From the NCBI GenBank assembly GCA_017617715.1, contig JAFZVQ010000047.1:1-64000 (forward strand): a DNA stretch of 64,000 nt, read 5' to 3'. The notes below the pieces were generated by a model. That model saw only the letters and a program-made list of their open reading frames with translations, made no database searches and was not told where the DNA came from. The translations under genes and the position numbers were made by a program. The stretch comes from Bacteroidales bacterium (GTDB taxonomy: Bacteria > Bacteroidota > Bacteroidia > Bacteroidales > UBA932). Shown here one piece after another: positions 1 through 8,347 of the stretch. Positions within the stretch are counted from its first letter, which is position 1; each line of letters begins with the position of its first letter.

Positions 1-394
1 ACAGCTGCTCGAGGATGCGTGAGTAGACGGTCACGGCGCGGTCGGGGCGCTGGCTGGCGCGTCCTTCAGGAGTGTAGGCGTCGTCGTGGCGGAGGCGCTT
101 GGCGGCAGTGTAGTGGTTCACCATGGAGTCCATGGCGCCGGCGTTGACCGCAAAATAGAGGCGCGGGCTGCCGAACTTGCGGAAGTCCCGGAGGTCGTCG
201 CGCCAGTTGGGCTGAGGCACCACAGCCACCCTGTAGCCGGCTTTCTGCAGCCAGCGGGATATGCAGGCGGTACCGAAACTCGGATGGTCCACAAAGGCGT
301 CACCGGTGAAAAAGATGACGTCGATGTAGTCCCATCCGAGAGCTTCTACCTCCTTGACGGAGGTGGGGAACATATAGTCCTGCTGCGGAATCAC
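1..394 (-). CDS. YgiQ family radical SAM protein, N-terminal part (cut by window edge)
   Basis: The minus strand is open to the window edge and gives about 131 residues that match the N-terminal domain of the YgiQ (UPF0313) radical SAM family: a GWDYIDVIFFTGDAFVDHPS stretch, PQPNWRDDLRDF, and MDSMVNHYTAAKRLRHDDAY. The radical SAM CxxxCxxC core lies beyond the window. I chose the GTG at 394 because the family has homologous residues (about QDYMFPTS) before the ATG at 373. That GTG overlaps the argS stop codon by 4 bases, which suggests translational coupling. ATG 373, with AGGA just upstream, is the alternative start. The substrate of this family is not established. Confidence 0.85.
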   Translation of the reverse strand, partial: MIPQQDYMFPTSVKEVEALGWDYIDVIFFTGDAFVDHPSFGTACISRWLQKAGYRVAVVPQPNWRDDLRDFRKFGSPRLYFAVNAGAMDSMVNHYTAAKRLRHDDAYTPEGRASQRPDRAVTVYSRILEQL

Positions 395-2121
395 ATCCGT
401 TCAGGAAGTTCGATGCCGAGGATGCCCATGGCCTTGCGCAGCGTGGATGCGAGCGTGCCGATGAGGGCGAGACGCATCGAGAGCAGCACCGGATCGGGCT
501 CTTTGAGCACGGGAGTTTCGTGGTAGTACTGGTTGAACTCCTTAGCCAGGTCGTAGGCGAAGTTGGCTATGAGGGCCGGGGAGTACGCCGCAGCGGCTTC
601 AGCGACTTTCTGGGGGTAGGCCGCGATGATCTTGACGAGACGTATCTCCTTGGGGCTGAGCACGGCGGCATCGGTGACTCCGGCCTTGATGCCGGCTTCT
701 TCCGCCTTGCGAAGTATGCTGCAGATGCGGGCGTGGGTGTACTGGATGAAGGGGCCGGTGTTGCCGTTGAAATCGATGGACTCCTTGGGGTTGAAGAGCA
801 TCTTCTTCTTGGGATCCACCTTCAGGATGAAGTACTTGAGCGCTCCGAGCCCTATCATCCGGAAGAGGCGTTCCTTTTCTTCATCGGCTATACCTTCGAG
901 CTTGCCGGATTCCTCGCTGGTGGCTTTCGCTTCCTGGTACATCTTCTCGATGAGGTCGTCGGCATCCACCACGGTGCCTTCGCGGCTCTTCATCTTGCCC
1001 TCCGGGAGCTCCACCATGCCGTAGCTGAGGTGGAAAATCTGGTCTGCCCAGTCGAAGCCGAGCTTTTTAAGCACGAGCTTGAGCACCTGGAAGTGGTAAT
1101 TCTGCTCGTCGCCGACCACGTAGACGTGGGAGTCGAGGTCGTATTCGGCGAAGCGGCGCTCGGCGGTGCCGAGGTCCTGGGTCATATAGACGGAAGTGCC
1201 ATCGGAGCGCAGCAGGAGCTTGCGGTCGAGGCCTTCGGAGGTGAGGTCGCACCACACGGAGCCGTCTGGATCACGCACCAGCACGCCCATGTCGAGGCCC
1301 TTCTGCACCAGCTCCTTGCCGAGCAGGTAGGTGTCATGCTCATAATAGGTGCGGTCGAAGGTGATGCCGAGGGCCTTGTAGGTCTGCTCGAATCCGTCGA
1401 ACACCCAGCCGTTCATCATTTCCCAGAGTTTGCGCACCTGGGGGTCGCCTTCCTCCCACTGTACCAGCATCTTATGCACGTCGTCGATGACTTCCGGATG
1501 CTCTTTTTCGAGCTTGGCGTATGCCACGTAGCAGTCGCCGACCAGGTGGTCGCCCTTGATGCCGGTGCTTTCGGGGGTGGCTCCGTTGAAGAGCTTCTCC
1601 CACGCATACATCGACTTGCAGATGTGGACGCCGCGGTCGTTGACCAGGGTGGCCTTGATCACTTCGTCGCCTGCCGCCTTCAGAAGGTCGGACACGCTGG
1701 CGCCGAGCAGGTTGTTGCGGATGTGGCCGAGATGGAGGGGCTTGTTGGTGTTGGGGGAAGAGAATTCCACCATCACGCGCCGTCCCGTGGAGGGAAGCGT
1801 GCCGAAAGTGGGGTTGCCGATCACGTCCTCAAGCACCTCGCGCCACCAGACGTTGCTCAGGCTGATGTTGAGGAAGCCCTGGACGGCATTGAATCCGCTG
1901 ATTTCCGGGCAGTTGGCCGTGAGCCACTCCCCTATCGCCTGCGCGGTCGCGGCAGGAGCCTGGCGGGAGGTGCGCAGGAGCGGGAACACCACGAGCGTGT
2001 AGTCGCCTTCGAAATCCTTGCGGGTCACGCCGACCTGCATGAGTTCAGCGGGGACGTCGGCTCCATAGAGAGCCTTCACGGCTTCTACGGCCTTCCCCGC
2101 AATGAATTGTTCAGTTGTCAT
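391..2121 (-). CDS. argS: Arginyl-tRNA synthetase
   Basis: Class I arginyl-tRNA synthetase of 576 residues, which charges tRNA-Arg with arginine in the cytosol. The HIGH signature is HLGH at residues 130-133 inside SSPNTNKPLHLGHIRNN, and the KMSKS-like loop is KMKS at 376-379. The N-terminal ~100 residues form the Add-1 tRNA-recognition domain, and the C-terminal helical anticodon-binding region ends in GILGIELPERM. Length is usual for the Bacteroidota form. Its ATG shares one base with the rpoD stop codon (TGATG), so it is probably co-transcribed and coupled with rpoD, an uncommon pairing. It is followed by the YgiQ-like gene with a 4-base overlap. Confidence 0.97.
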   Translation of the reverse strand: MTTEQFIAGKAVEAVKALYGADVPAELMQVGVTRKDFEGDYTLVVFPLLRTSRQAPAATAQAIGEWLTANCPEISGFNAVQGFLNISLSNVWWREVLEDVIGNPTFGTLPSTGRRVMVEFSSPNTNKPLHLGHIRNNLLGASVSDLLKAAGDEVIKATLVNDRGVHICKSMYAWEKLFNGATPESTGIKGDHLVGDCYVAYAKLEKEHPEVIDDVHKMLVQWEEGDPQVRKLWEMMNGWVFDGFEQTYKALGITFDRTYYEHDTYLLGKELVQKGLDMGVLVRDPDGSVWCDLTSEGLDRKLLLRSDGTSVYMTQDLGTAERRFAEYDLDSHVYVVGDEQNYHFQVLKLVLKKLGFDWADQIFHLSYGMVELPEGKMKSREGTVVDADDLIEKMYQEAKATSEESGKLEGIADEEKERLFRMIGLGALKYFILKVDPKKKMLFNPKESIDFNGNTGPFIQYTHARICSILRKAEEAGIKAGVTDAAVLSPKEIRLVKIIAAYPQKVAEAAAAYSPALIANFAYDLAKEFNQYYHETPVLKEPDPVLLSMRLALIGTLASTLRKAMGILGIELPERM

Positions 2122-2981
2122 CAGCCGAGGTAGGATTTGAGAAGTTTGCTGGCGGACGGTTTCTTGAGCTTGCGGATGGCCTTTTCCTTTATCTGGCGCA
2201 CGCGCTCGCGGGTGAGGTCGAGCCTTTCGCCGATTTCCTCGAGGGTCATTTCCTGGCAGCCGATACCGAAGAAGCTCTTGATTATTTCCCTCTCGCGGGG
2301 GGTCAGGATCTGGAGGGCACGCTCGATTTCAGTGCTCAGGGACTCGTTGGTGAGGCCCTTGTCGGCGCTCGGGGAGTCGTCGTTGGGGAGCACGTCAAGA
2401 AGGGAGTTGTCTTCGCCTTCCACGAAGGGGTCGTCCACGCTGACATGGCGGCCGGAGACGCGGAGGGTGTCGGCAATCTTGTCCTTGGGCACGTCTATCA
2501 TTTCGGAAAGTTCCTCGGCCGAAGGCTGGCGCTCATTTTCCTGCTCGAACTTGCCGAGGGCCTTGTTGATCTTGTTCAGGGAGCCCACCTGGTTGAGCGG
2601 GAGACGCACTATGCGGCTCTGCTCCGCAAGCGCCTGCAGAATGCTCTGGCGAATCCACCACACTGCATAGGAGATGAATTTGAAACCCCTGGTCTCGTCG
2701 AACTTTTCGGCGGCCTTGATAAGGCCCAGGTTGCCTTCGTTGATGAGGTCGGGAAGGCTGAGGCCCTGATTCTGGTACTGTTTTGCCACGGACACCACGA
2801 AACGCAGGTTGGCGCGGGTGAGTTTCTCGAGCGCCGCCTGGTCGCCCTTGCGGATACGCTGGGCGAGCTCGACCTCCTCTTCGGGGCTCACGAGCTCCTC
2901 GCGGCCGATTTCCTGGAGGTATTTGTCGAGGGATGCGCTTTCGCGGTTGGTAATGGACTTTGTGATCTTAAGTTGTCTCAT
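2121..2981 (-). CDS. rpoD: Primary sigma factor (RpoD/SigA), short Bacteroidota form
   Basis: Housekeeping sigma factor of 286 residues. The start at 2981 gives [20 protein letters not shown], the usual Bacteroidota N-terminus; an in-frame extension further upstream gives no conserved sequence. Region 1.1 is absent, as is normal for this phylum. Region 2 ([20 protein letters not shown], then [16 protein letters not shown]) binds core polymerase and the -7 box, region 3 follows, and region 4 ends with the helix-turn-helix [20 protein letters not shown]. This factor should read the TAnnTTTG boxes listed elsewhere in this window. The 270-base stretch upstream is rich in inverted repeats (see 3066-3160). 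Confidence 0.97.
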   Translation of the reverse strand: MRQLKITKSITNRESASLDKYLQEIGREELVSPEEEVELAQRIRKGDQAALEKLTRANLRFVVSVAKQYQNQGLSLPDLINEGNLGLIKAAEKFDETRGFKFISYAVWWIRQSILQALAEQSRIVRLPLNQVGSLNKINKALGKFEQENERQPSAEELSEMIDVPKDKIADTLRVSGRHVSVDDPFVEGEDNSLLDVLPNDDSPSADKGLTNESLSTEIERALQILTPREREIIKSFFGIGCQEMTLEEIGERLDLTRERVRQIKEKAIRKLKKPSASKLLKSYLG

Positions 2982-3065
2982 ACAAAAACTTTTGTACCTT
3001 ATATACGGACAAATCCTCCGCAAGTTTCATCTTGCGACGGAATATTTTCAAACAACTGAGCCCCG

Positions 3066-3160
3066 GGAACATAATCGCCTCGTTTGTTCCAGAATCTCGG
3101 TTTTTTCTTGAATCCGGAACAATAACGTCTTCTTTGTTCCCCATGCAACCAATTTCATGG
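3066..3160 (-). promoter_or_regulatory. Alternating inverted repeats in the rpoD upstream region
   Basis: Read on the plus strand, complementary heptamers alternate: GGAACA at 3066-3071, TTGTTCC at 3084-3090, GGAACAA at 3116-3122 and TTGTTCC at 3134-3140. A CCATG/CATGG pair follows at 3141-3145 and 3156-3160. Each copy can pair with either neighbour, so mutually exclusive hairpins are possible in a transcript through the region. It lies between degQ and rpoD and may be part of a long rpoD leader or the degQ-rpoD spacer. No clear TAnnTTTG box was found just before rpoD. A regulatory role is inference only. Confidence 0.4.
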
Positions 3161-3232
3161 TTCCGGATTATAGTATCCCCTGGCTCCACCTTCGCGGTCT
3201 TCGACCGCTCGTCCCTGATTCGGGCTACGGCA

Positions 3233-3271
3233 GCTTTCGGCAAAGACGAGTTACTCGTCCTTGCCGAAAGC
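3233..3271 (-). terminator. Hairpin over the degQ stop codon
   Basis: An 18-base-pair inverted repeat (3233-3250 with 3254-3271, one G-U or mismatch) has a 3-base loop that is exactly the degQ stop codon. No T-run follows on the minus strand, so it is not a canonical intrinsic terminator. It could stabilise the mRNA 3' end or partly terminate between degQ and rpoD. Confidence 0.45.
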
Positions 3272-4666
3272 GAAGTAGCCCTGGCGGCCGGTGGCGGTGA
3301 CGCCTTCGATGACGATGCTGCGGCGGGCCTTCTTGGCTATCTCGATGACATCCTGGGGCTTGGTGACCTTCTGGTCGTTGACGAACTGGATCACGAAGCC
3401 GTCTTCGCCGCCTGCCTGGGCGAGCTTGCCGCTACCGGCGGAAAGGATCTCGACGCCTTTGGCGGTGAGCCCTATGCGGGCGCCGTAGAAGGCGACGCTG
3501 CCGTCTTCGGCTACGGTGCCGGTGGCCTCGACGGTGCCCTGGAACTGGACCTCGAGCTCTTTCTGACGTCCGTCACGGATGACGGTGAGGACAGCCCTGT
3601 CGCCGGGGTGGAACTGGTTCACGACGACCTGCAGGTCGGAAGGGGTCTTGATGAGGGTGGAATCCACCTTGACGAGTATGTCTTCCTTCTTCACGCCGGC
3701 CTTGTCTGCGGCGCTGCCTTTGGTGACTTCATTGATGTACACGCCGTCCAGCGATGGGAGCTTCATGTCCTTGGCCATCTTTTCCGACACAGGCGACATG
3801 GTCACGCCGAGCAGGGCGCGCTTCACGGAGCCGAAATCGATGAGGTCGCCGACTATCTTGCTGACTATGTTGGAGGGGACGGCGAAGGAATAACCGGTGT
3901 AGGAACCGGTGGTGGAGATGATGGCGGTGTTGATGCCCACCAGCTCGCCGGCCTTGTTCACGAGGGCGCCGCCGGAGTTGCCGGGATTCACGGCCGCATC
4001 GGTCTGGATGAACGATTCAATCTTGAATTCGCCGTTGCTGGGCATCGAACGGCCCTTGGCGCTCACTATGCCGGCGGTGATGGTGGAACGGAGCTCCTCG
4101 CCGAGGGGGGAACCGATGGCCAGCACCCATTCGCCGAGGCGGAGCTTGTCGGAATCCGCGAACTTGAGCGTGGGCAGGCCGGCTGCGTCTATCTTTATCA
4201 GGGCCACGTCGGTGGCGGGGTCGGTGCCGATGACGGTGGCTTCGTAGGTCTTGTTGTTGTTGAGGGTGACTTCAATCTTGCTGGCGTTCTGGACCACGTG
4301 GTTGTTGGTCACTATGTAGCCGTCGGGGCGTATGATCACGCCGCTGCCGCTGCCCTGGCGCTCCTGCTCCCTTGTCTGGGGCTGGCCCTCGTCGCCGAAG
4401 AAGAAGCGGAAGAACGGGTCAATCATGTACTGCTGCTGGTATTTTACGGTCACTTTCACGTACACCACGGCTTCGACCGCGTGCTCTGCCGCATAAGTGA
4501 AGTCAGGATAATCCGACACTGACAAATTGACAGTGCCGGCGGCAGGTTTGCCTTGTTCGTTGTACACGATCTCGTTCTGCTGGGGGGTCGCAGCTTTGAC
4601 TATTCCCCAGGCTGTCAGGCCGCTGAGCAGCACTGACGCAATCACTGTGAAGAAATTCTTTCCCAT
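3251..4666 (-). CDS. DegQ/HtrA family periplasmic serine protease-chaperone
   Basis: Trypsin-fold serine endoprotease of 471 residues that degrades or refolds damaged envelope proteins. An N-terminal export segment (about residues 1-25) is followed by a Q-rich linker. The catalytic triad is visible: His123 in TNNHVV, Asp153 in ATDVALIKID and Ser231 in NPGNSGGAL. Two PDZ domains follow, a clear one at about 275-370 and a weaker one at the C-terminus. Length and layout match the DegP/DegQ family. It is divergent from dnaN across a 104-base gap and lies 270 bases upstream of rpoD on the same strand. Family data cannot decide between DegP-like and DegQ-like behaviour. Confidence 0.93.
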   Translation of the reverse strand: MGKNFFTVIASVLLSGLTAWGIVKAATPQQNEIVYNEQGKPAAGTVNLSVSDYPDFTYAAEHAVEAVVYVKVTVKYQQQYMIDPFFRFFFGDEGQPQTREQERQGSGSGVIIRPDGYIVTNNHVVQNASKIEVTLNNNKTYEATVIGTDPATDVALIKIDAAGLPTLKFADSDKLRLGEWVLAIGSPLGEELRSTITAGIVSAKGRSMPSNGEFKIESFIQTDAAVNPGNSGGALVNKAGELVGINTAIISTTGSYTGYSFAVPSNIVSKIVGDLIDFGSVKRALLGVTMSPVSEKMAKDMKLPSLDGVYINEVTKGSAADKAGVKKEDILVKVDSTLIKTPSDLQVVVNQFHPGDRAVLTVIRDGRQKELEVQFQGTVEATGTVAEDGSVAFYGARIGLTAKGVEILSAGSGKLAQAGGEDGFVIQFVNDQKVTKPQDVIEIAKKARRSIVIEGVTATGRQGYFAFGKDE

Positions 4667-4733
4667 ATGTAGTTCAATTTTGTTTCCGCGGGCTTAAAAA
4701 GTCAAAGAGTGTGCCAAATCCCGATTTTTTTAT

Positions 4734-4741
4734 TATTTTTG
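4734..4741 (+). promoter_or_regulatory. -7 box of the dnaN promoter
   Basis: TATTTTTG fits the Bacteroidota -7 consensus TAnnTTTG and lies 29 bases before the dnaN ATG. A -33 TTTG is not evident. Confidence 0.5.
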
Positions 4742-4770
4742 TGCGAATATTAATATAGGATTTAGAATAT

Positions 4771-5889
4771 ATGGAATTCATAGTTTCAAGCGCAGAACTG
4801 CTCAAAGGAGTGATGAACGTGTCCAAGGCCATTCCGGCCAAGACTTCCCTTCCCATTCTGGAAAATTTCCTCTTCGTGATCGAGGACGGCAAGCTGGTCA
4901 TCACGGCTTCCGACCAGGAGCTTACCCTGCGCACGGCAGTGGAGGTTGACGTCAAGGAAGGCGGCAGCATCGCTGTTCCCGCCCGCCAGTTGGCCGAGCT
5001 TCTCAAAGCCCTGCCCGACCAGCCCCTGACCATCAAGACCAAGAGCGATGTCTCCTTCGAGTGCATCTGGAACAACGGCAACTCCTCCCTCCCGTTCTTC
5101 CCCGCGGCAGATTATCCCGAAATCAAGACCGTCGGTGAAGATGCCGAGACCGTGGAGTTCCCCGCCCAGTCCCTTGCCGACGGCATAGGAGGCACCATCT
5201 ATGCCACCGCCGACGACGAGATGCGTCCTGCGATGAACGGTATCTTCTTCGATATCGACACCGCCAGCACCACCCTCGTGGCCTCCGATTCCCACAAGCT
5301 GATCTGCTACACCACCGACGATGTGAAGGCAGTCCAGAAGTCGTCGTTCATACTCCACAAGAAGCCGGCGGCCGTGCTCCGTTCCCTCATCGACAGGGGC
5401 GAAGGCGACGTGACCGTGAAGTTCGACGCCTCCAACGTGGTCTTCACCTACGGAGCCACCATGATGGTCTGCCGCCTCATCGTGGGCAAGTATCCCAAAT
5501 ACCGTGAAGTCATCCCCCAGAACAATTCCAACGTGCTGAGGATAGACCGCCAGCAGCTTCTCAACACCGTGCGCCGCGTGTCCGTGTGCGCCAACAAAGC
5601 CTCCAACCACGTCAAGTTCACCCTCGCTCCCGGCCAGCTGGAAATCACCGCCCAGGACCTCGGGTTCGCCCTTGCCGCCTACGAGAAGCTCGAATGCGAC
5701 TACGCCGGAGAGGAGCTTGCCATCGGTTTCAAGTCCTCGTTCCTCGTGGACATACTCAACAACATGAGCTGCGAGACCCTGGTGATGAAATTCATGGACG
5801 CCCGCAGGGCTGCCCTCATCATCCCTTCCGAGGAAGAGGCCGACAGCGAGAAGATCTGCGGCATCCTGATGCCAATAATGATTTCTTAA
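4771..5889 (+). CDS. dnaN: DNA polymerase III sliding clamp (beta subunit)
   Basis: The 372-residue beta clamp forms a ring around DNA that tethers polymerase III. It starts MEFIVSSAELLKGVMNVSKA and contains the three tandem clamp folds (about 1-120, 125-245, 250-372), with ADDEMRPAMNGIFFDI and SDSHKLICY typical of domain 2 and a C-terminus ending CGILMPIMIS. Length is normal. It heads a plus-strand group with the exonuclease (4-base gap) and nhaA (3-base gap). The clamp loader gene dnaX lies at 58.4-60.3 kb in the same window. Confidence 0.97.
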   Translation: MEFIVSSAELLKGVMNVSKAIPAKTSLPILENFLFVIEDGKLVITASDQELTLRTAVEVDVKEGGSIAVPARQLAELLKALPDQPLTIKTKSDVSFECIWNNGNSSLPFFPAADYPEIKTVGEDAETVEFPAQSLADGIGGTIYATADDEMRPAMNGIFFDIDTASTTLVASDSHKLICYTTDDVKAVQKSSFILHKKPAAVLRSLIDRGEGDVTVKFDASNVVFTYGATMMVCRLIVGKYPKYREVIPQNNSNVLRIDRQQLLNTVRRVSVCANKASNHVKFTLAPGQLEITAQDLGFALAAYEKLECDYAGEELAIGFKSSFLVDILNNMSCETLVMKFMDARRAALIIPSEEEADSEKICGILMPIMIS

Positions 5890-5893
5890 GACA

Positions 5894-6727
5894 ATGGAAC
5901 TCAACCTGCAGAGGCCCCTTCTGTTCTTCGACATAGAAAGCACGGGGCTGGATATCGCCGTTAATTCTATCATAGAGCTCAGTTTCGTCAAGGTGTTCCC
6001 CGGCGGGGAGCAGCGCATAAAGACATGGAAGATAAAGCCCTGGGACTACATCAACGCCTGCCAGCGTCCGATCGAGCCCGGCGCTTCCGCCGTGAACGGA
6101 GTGACCGACGACATGCTCACCGACTGCCCGACCTTCTTCGAGCTGGCCGATGAAATAGCCTCCTGGATACGCGACAGCGACCTCGCCGGATTCAACTCCC
6201 AGAAATTCGACCTGCCCATGCTGGCCGAAGAGTTCGAAAGGGCGGCTGCCGCGGGCAAGGACCTTGACGTCGACCTGCATCAGCCCAGGATGGTGGATGT
6301 GCAGAACATTTTCCACGCCATGGAGCCCCGCAACCTGAGGGCGGCCTACCGTTTCTACTGCGGCGGCGAAGACTTCGAGAACGCCCACACCGCCGAAGCC
6401 GACACCGTGGCCACCTATGAAGTCCTCAAGGCCCAGCTCGACCGGTATCCGGACCAGCTTAAAAACGATATCGACTGCCTGTCATCTTTCGTGGGGCGCA
6501 AATATGTGGACTTCTCCGGACACCTTATCTACAACGACGCCGGTGAGCCCGTGATCAATTTCGGCAAGCATAAGGGCAGGACAGCACGGCAGGTCTATTT
6601 CTCCGAGCCGTCCTACTTCGCCTGGATCCAGCAGGGCAGCTTCACCCTCGACACCAAGAAGCAATTCGAAAAACTTGAAAACCAGTTCAAACTGGAAAAG
6701 CTCGCAGAGAAGTTCAAAAGAAGCTAA
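5894..6727 (+). CDS. DnaQ-like 3'-5' exonuclease (DEDDh) with C-terminal GKHKG domain
   Basis: A 277-residue protein. The N-terminal ~180 residues have the RNase-T/DnaQ exonuclease motifs: ExoI FDIESTGLD (D and E), ExoII with GFNSQKFDLPML, and ExoIII HTAEADTVATYEV (H and D). It therefore probably removes nucleotides from 3' ends as a proofreading or repair nuclease. The C-terminal part has FGKHKGRTARQVYFSEPSY, the short fold also found fused to or near DnaQ-like proteins (DUF3820-like). It sits directly after dnaN, which suits a replication role, although polymerase III proofreading by this protein is inference. Confidence 0.88.
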   Translation: MELNLQRPLLFFDIESTGLDIAVNSIIELSFVKVFPGGEQRIKTWKIKPWDYINACQRPIEPGASAVNGVTDDMLTDCPTFFELADEIASWIRDSDLAGFNSQKFDLPMLAEEFERAAAAGKDLDVDLHQPRMVDVQNIFHAMEPRNLRAAYRFYCGGEDFENAHTAEADTVATYEVLKAQLDRYPDQLKNDIDCLSSFVGRKYVDFSGHLIYNDAGEPVINFGKHKGRTARQVYFSEPSYFAWIQQGSFTLDTKKQFEKLENQFKLEKLAEKFKRS

Positions 6728-6730
6728 GCT

Positions 6731-8131
6731 ATGGCAAAACTGATTCCTATCTACACATGGAACAAGAATGTCATCGCCCTCAATAGACGCCGCAAAAGGC
6801 TGAGCAGGCAGCCCTGGTTCCAGGGAGTCCTCCTGCTTGCCTGCGTGGTGGCGGCGATGCTGCTCGCCAACCTCCCCTGGACCAGGACCTTATACCGTGA
6901 GATACTGGAGACCACTCTCCAGCTCCACCTGTCAAGCACCGACGGCAGCTTCGACCTGCTGTTTCCCAGGGACCTGACGGTGGAGAAGTTCATCAACGAC
7001 ATCCTGATGGTGGTCTTTTTCTTCACGGTGGGCCTGGAAATCCGCCGTGAAGTCGCCCACGGAGAGCTGTCGTCCGTCAAGAAAGCCATGTTGCCGGTCA
7101 TTGCCGCGTTCGGCGGCGTCATCGTGCCGGCCGTAATCTACACCATCGTCAACCACGGCTCCGCGGCCGCCAGCGGCTGGGGCATACCCACCGCCACCGA
7201 CATAGCTTTCGCCGTGTGCATATTGTCCGTCCTGACGGACAAGGTGCCGGTGTCGCTGAAGGTGTTCCTGACGGCGCTCGCGATTGCGGACGACCTCATA
7301 GCCATACTCGTGGTGGCAATTTTCTACGGCGGCAGCATAAATCTTCCCCTGCTCGGGGTGGCGCTGCTGGTGATAGCGTTCACCTGGCTGCTCCGCAGGC
7401 TGGGCGAGAAGAACATGTTCCCGTACATCTTCTTCGCCATCATAGTGTGGGCCCTGTTCTACTACAGCGGCATCCACGCCACGATGTCCGGAGTCGTGAT
7501 GGCGTTCATCATTCCCGCCACCTCCCGCTACAACAAGGCGCAGTACGTCCACAAGCGCAACCGCTACCTCGCCAAGCTCGAAGCCTACGACGGCATCGAC
7601 GGCGAACCCTTCCCCAACGGTCCGCAGAAGCATTGTCTACGCAGGCTGGAAAGCATTGCGCACGGGACCATGGACATGAGCTACCGGGTGGAGCACGCCC
7701 TCAGCCCATGGGTGAATTTCCTCATAATGCCCATCTTCGCGCTTGCCAATGCCGGAGTGGAGATTACGGATGCGTCCTACTTCAACGTGCTGGCTTTCGA
7801 CCCGCAGCTCGGCAGCGTGTCGATGGGAATCTTCCTCGGACTGCTGCTCGGCAAGCCCATAGGAATCACGCTGTTCAGCTGGCTCGCCATCAAGTTCAAG
7901 GTCGGCGCCATGCCTGAGCACGCCAACTGGAAACTGTTCTTCGCAGTTGCCTGCCTCGGCGGCATAGGATTCACCATGAGCATCTTCGTGGACACCCTCT
8001 CCTTCAGCGGCCTGGCGCCCGAAGTCACGGAGCACCTCCGCGATGCCGGCAAGATCGCCGTCCTCCTCGGCTCCCTCTCCGCCGGCCTTCTCGGCACCCT
8101 CCTCATCACCCTCCTCCACAAGACCCGCTAG
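6731..8131 (+). CDS. nhaA: Na+/H+ antiporter NhaA
   Basis: Integral inner-membrane antiporter of 466 residues, exchanging internal Na+ for external H+. NhaA signatures are clear: GWGIPTATDIAFAVCILSVL and ALAIADDLIAILVVAIFYGG, the second holding the paired aspartates of the ion site. There are about twelve hydrophobic segments, with a hydrophilic loop (KRNRYLAKLEAYDGIDGEPF) enlarging the middle, as in Bacteroidota homologues. The TAG stop codon borrows its last base from the first base of a palindromic repeat copy (8131-8157), so the repeat may have been inserted right at the 3' end and reset the C-terminus. Confidence 0.95.
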   Translation: MAKLIPIYTWNKNVIALNRRRKRLSRQPWFQGVLLLACVVAAMLLANLPWTRTLYREILETTLQLHLSSTDGSFDLLFPRDLTVEKFINDILMVVFFFTVGLEIRREVAHGELSSVKKAMLPVIAAFGGVIVPAVIYTIVNHGSAAASGWGIPTATDIAFAVCILSVLTDKVPVSLKVFLTALAIADDLIAILVVAIFYGGSINLPLLGVALLVIAFTWLLRRLGEKNMFPYIFFAIIVWALFYYSGIHATMSGVVMAFIIPATSRYNKAQYVHKRNRYLAKLEAYDGIDGEPFPNGPQKHCLRRLESIAHGTMDMSYRVEHALSPWVNFLIMPIFALANAGVEITDASYFNVLAFDPQLGSVSMGIFLGLLLGKPIGITLFSWLAIKFKVGAMPEHANWKLFFAVACLGGIGFTMSIFVDTLSFSGLAPEVTEHLRDAGKIAVLLGSLSAGLLGTLLITLLHKTR

Positions 8132-8157
8132 ATTCTTCGCTACGCTCAGAATGACAG
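8131..8157 (+). repeat. Palindromic repeat family A, copy 1
   Basis: A 27-base copy beginning GATTCTTCGCTACGC and ending GAATGACAG. Related copies lie inside the aldo/keto reductase, atpG and atpB genes and in variant form inside the NapH-like ferredoxin gene. This copy is just 3' of nhaA and touches its stop codon. Confidence 0.75.
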
Positions 8158-8188
8158 AGATCCATTATACCCAGAGGGATGGGATCCC

Positions 8189-8229
8189 AAAAAGAAGAGA
8201 CCCGTCGGATTGGCGGGTCTCTTCTTTTT
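8189..8229 (-). terminator. Terminator of tRNA-Thr
   Basis: A 16-base-pair perfect stem (8189-8204 with 8214-8229) with a 9-base loop, flanked by A-run and T-run, so it can act on both strands. It begins at the last base of the tRNA and also faces nhaA from the other side. Confidence 0.9.
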
Positions 8230-8304
8230 GGAGCCACTCATCAGGCTCGAACTGACGACCTGCGCGTTACGAATGCGCTGCTCTACCGACTGAGCTAAAG
8301 TGGC
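8229..8304 (-). tRNA. tRNA-Thr (anticodon CGU)
   Basis: A 76-base cloverleaf on the minus strand. The acceptor stem GCCACTT pairs with GAGTGGC (one G-U). The D arm is GCTC/GAGC, the anticodon loop TTCGTAA gives anticodon CGT, and the T arm is GTCAG-TTCGAGC-CTGAT. CCA is encoded. The last anticodon-stem pair (A31-C39) is a mismatch. The promoter is at 8316-8347, and the terminator follows at once. Confidence 0.93.
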
Positions 8305-8315
8305 TTTTGGGACTG

Positions 8316-8347
8316 CAAATATATATCTTTTTCAGAGATTCTGCAAA
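8316..8347 (-). promoter_or_regulatory. Promoter of tRNA-Thr
   Basis: On the minus strand a -33 TTTG (8347-8344), a 20-base spacer and a -7 TATATTTG (8323-8316) lie 11 bases before the mature tRNA. The -33 box lies inside the last codons of the sirtuin gene, so the promoter overlaps that coding sequence. Confidence 0.8.

Noticed and set aside
520..2133. Long open frame on the plus strand opposite argS (537 codons)
   Set aside because: It is antisense to a full-length argS with all motifs, its translation is rich in His, Gly, Val and Glu as expected from a GC-rich complement, and no family is recognisable.
2968..3243. 91-codon frame between degQ and rpoD on the minus strand
   Set aside because: It needs a TTG start inside the degQ hairpin, runs over the rpoD start codon and has no conserved look; the inverted repeats explain the stretch better.
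3032..4522. 496-codon open frame on the plus strand opposite degQ
   Set aside because: Antisense shadow of a complete DegQ gene; the Gly/Asp/Val/Leu-rich translation has no motifs.
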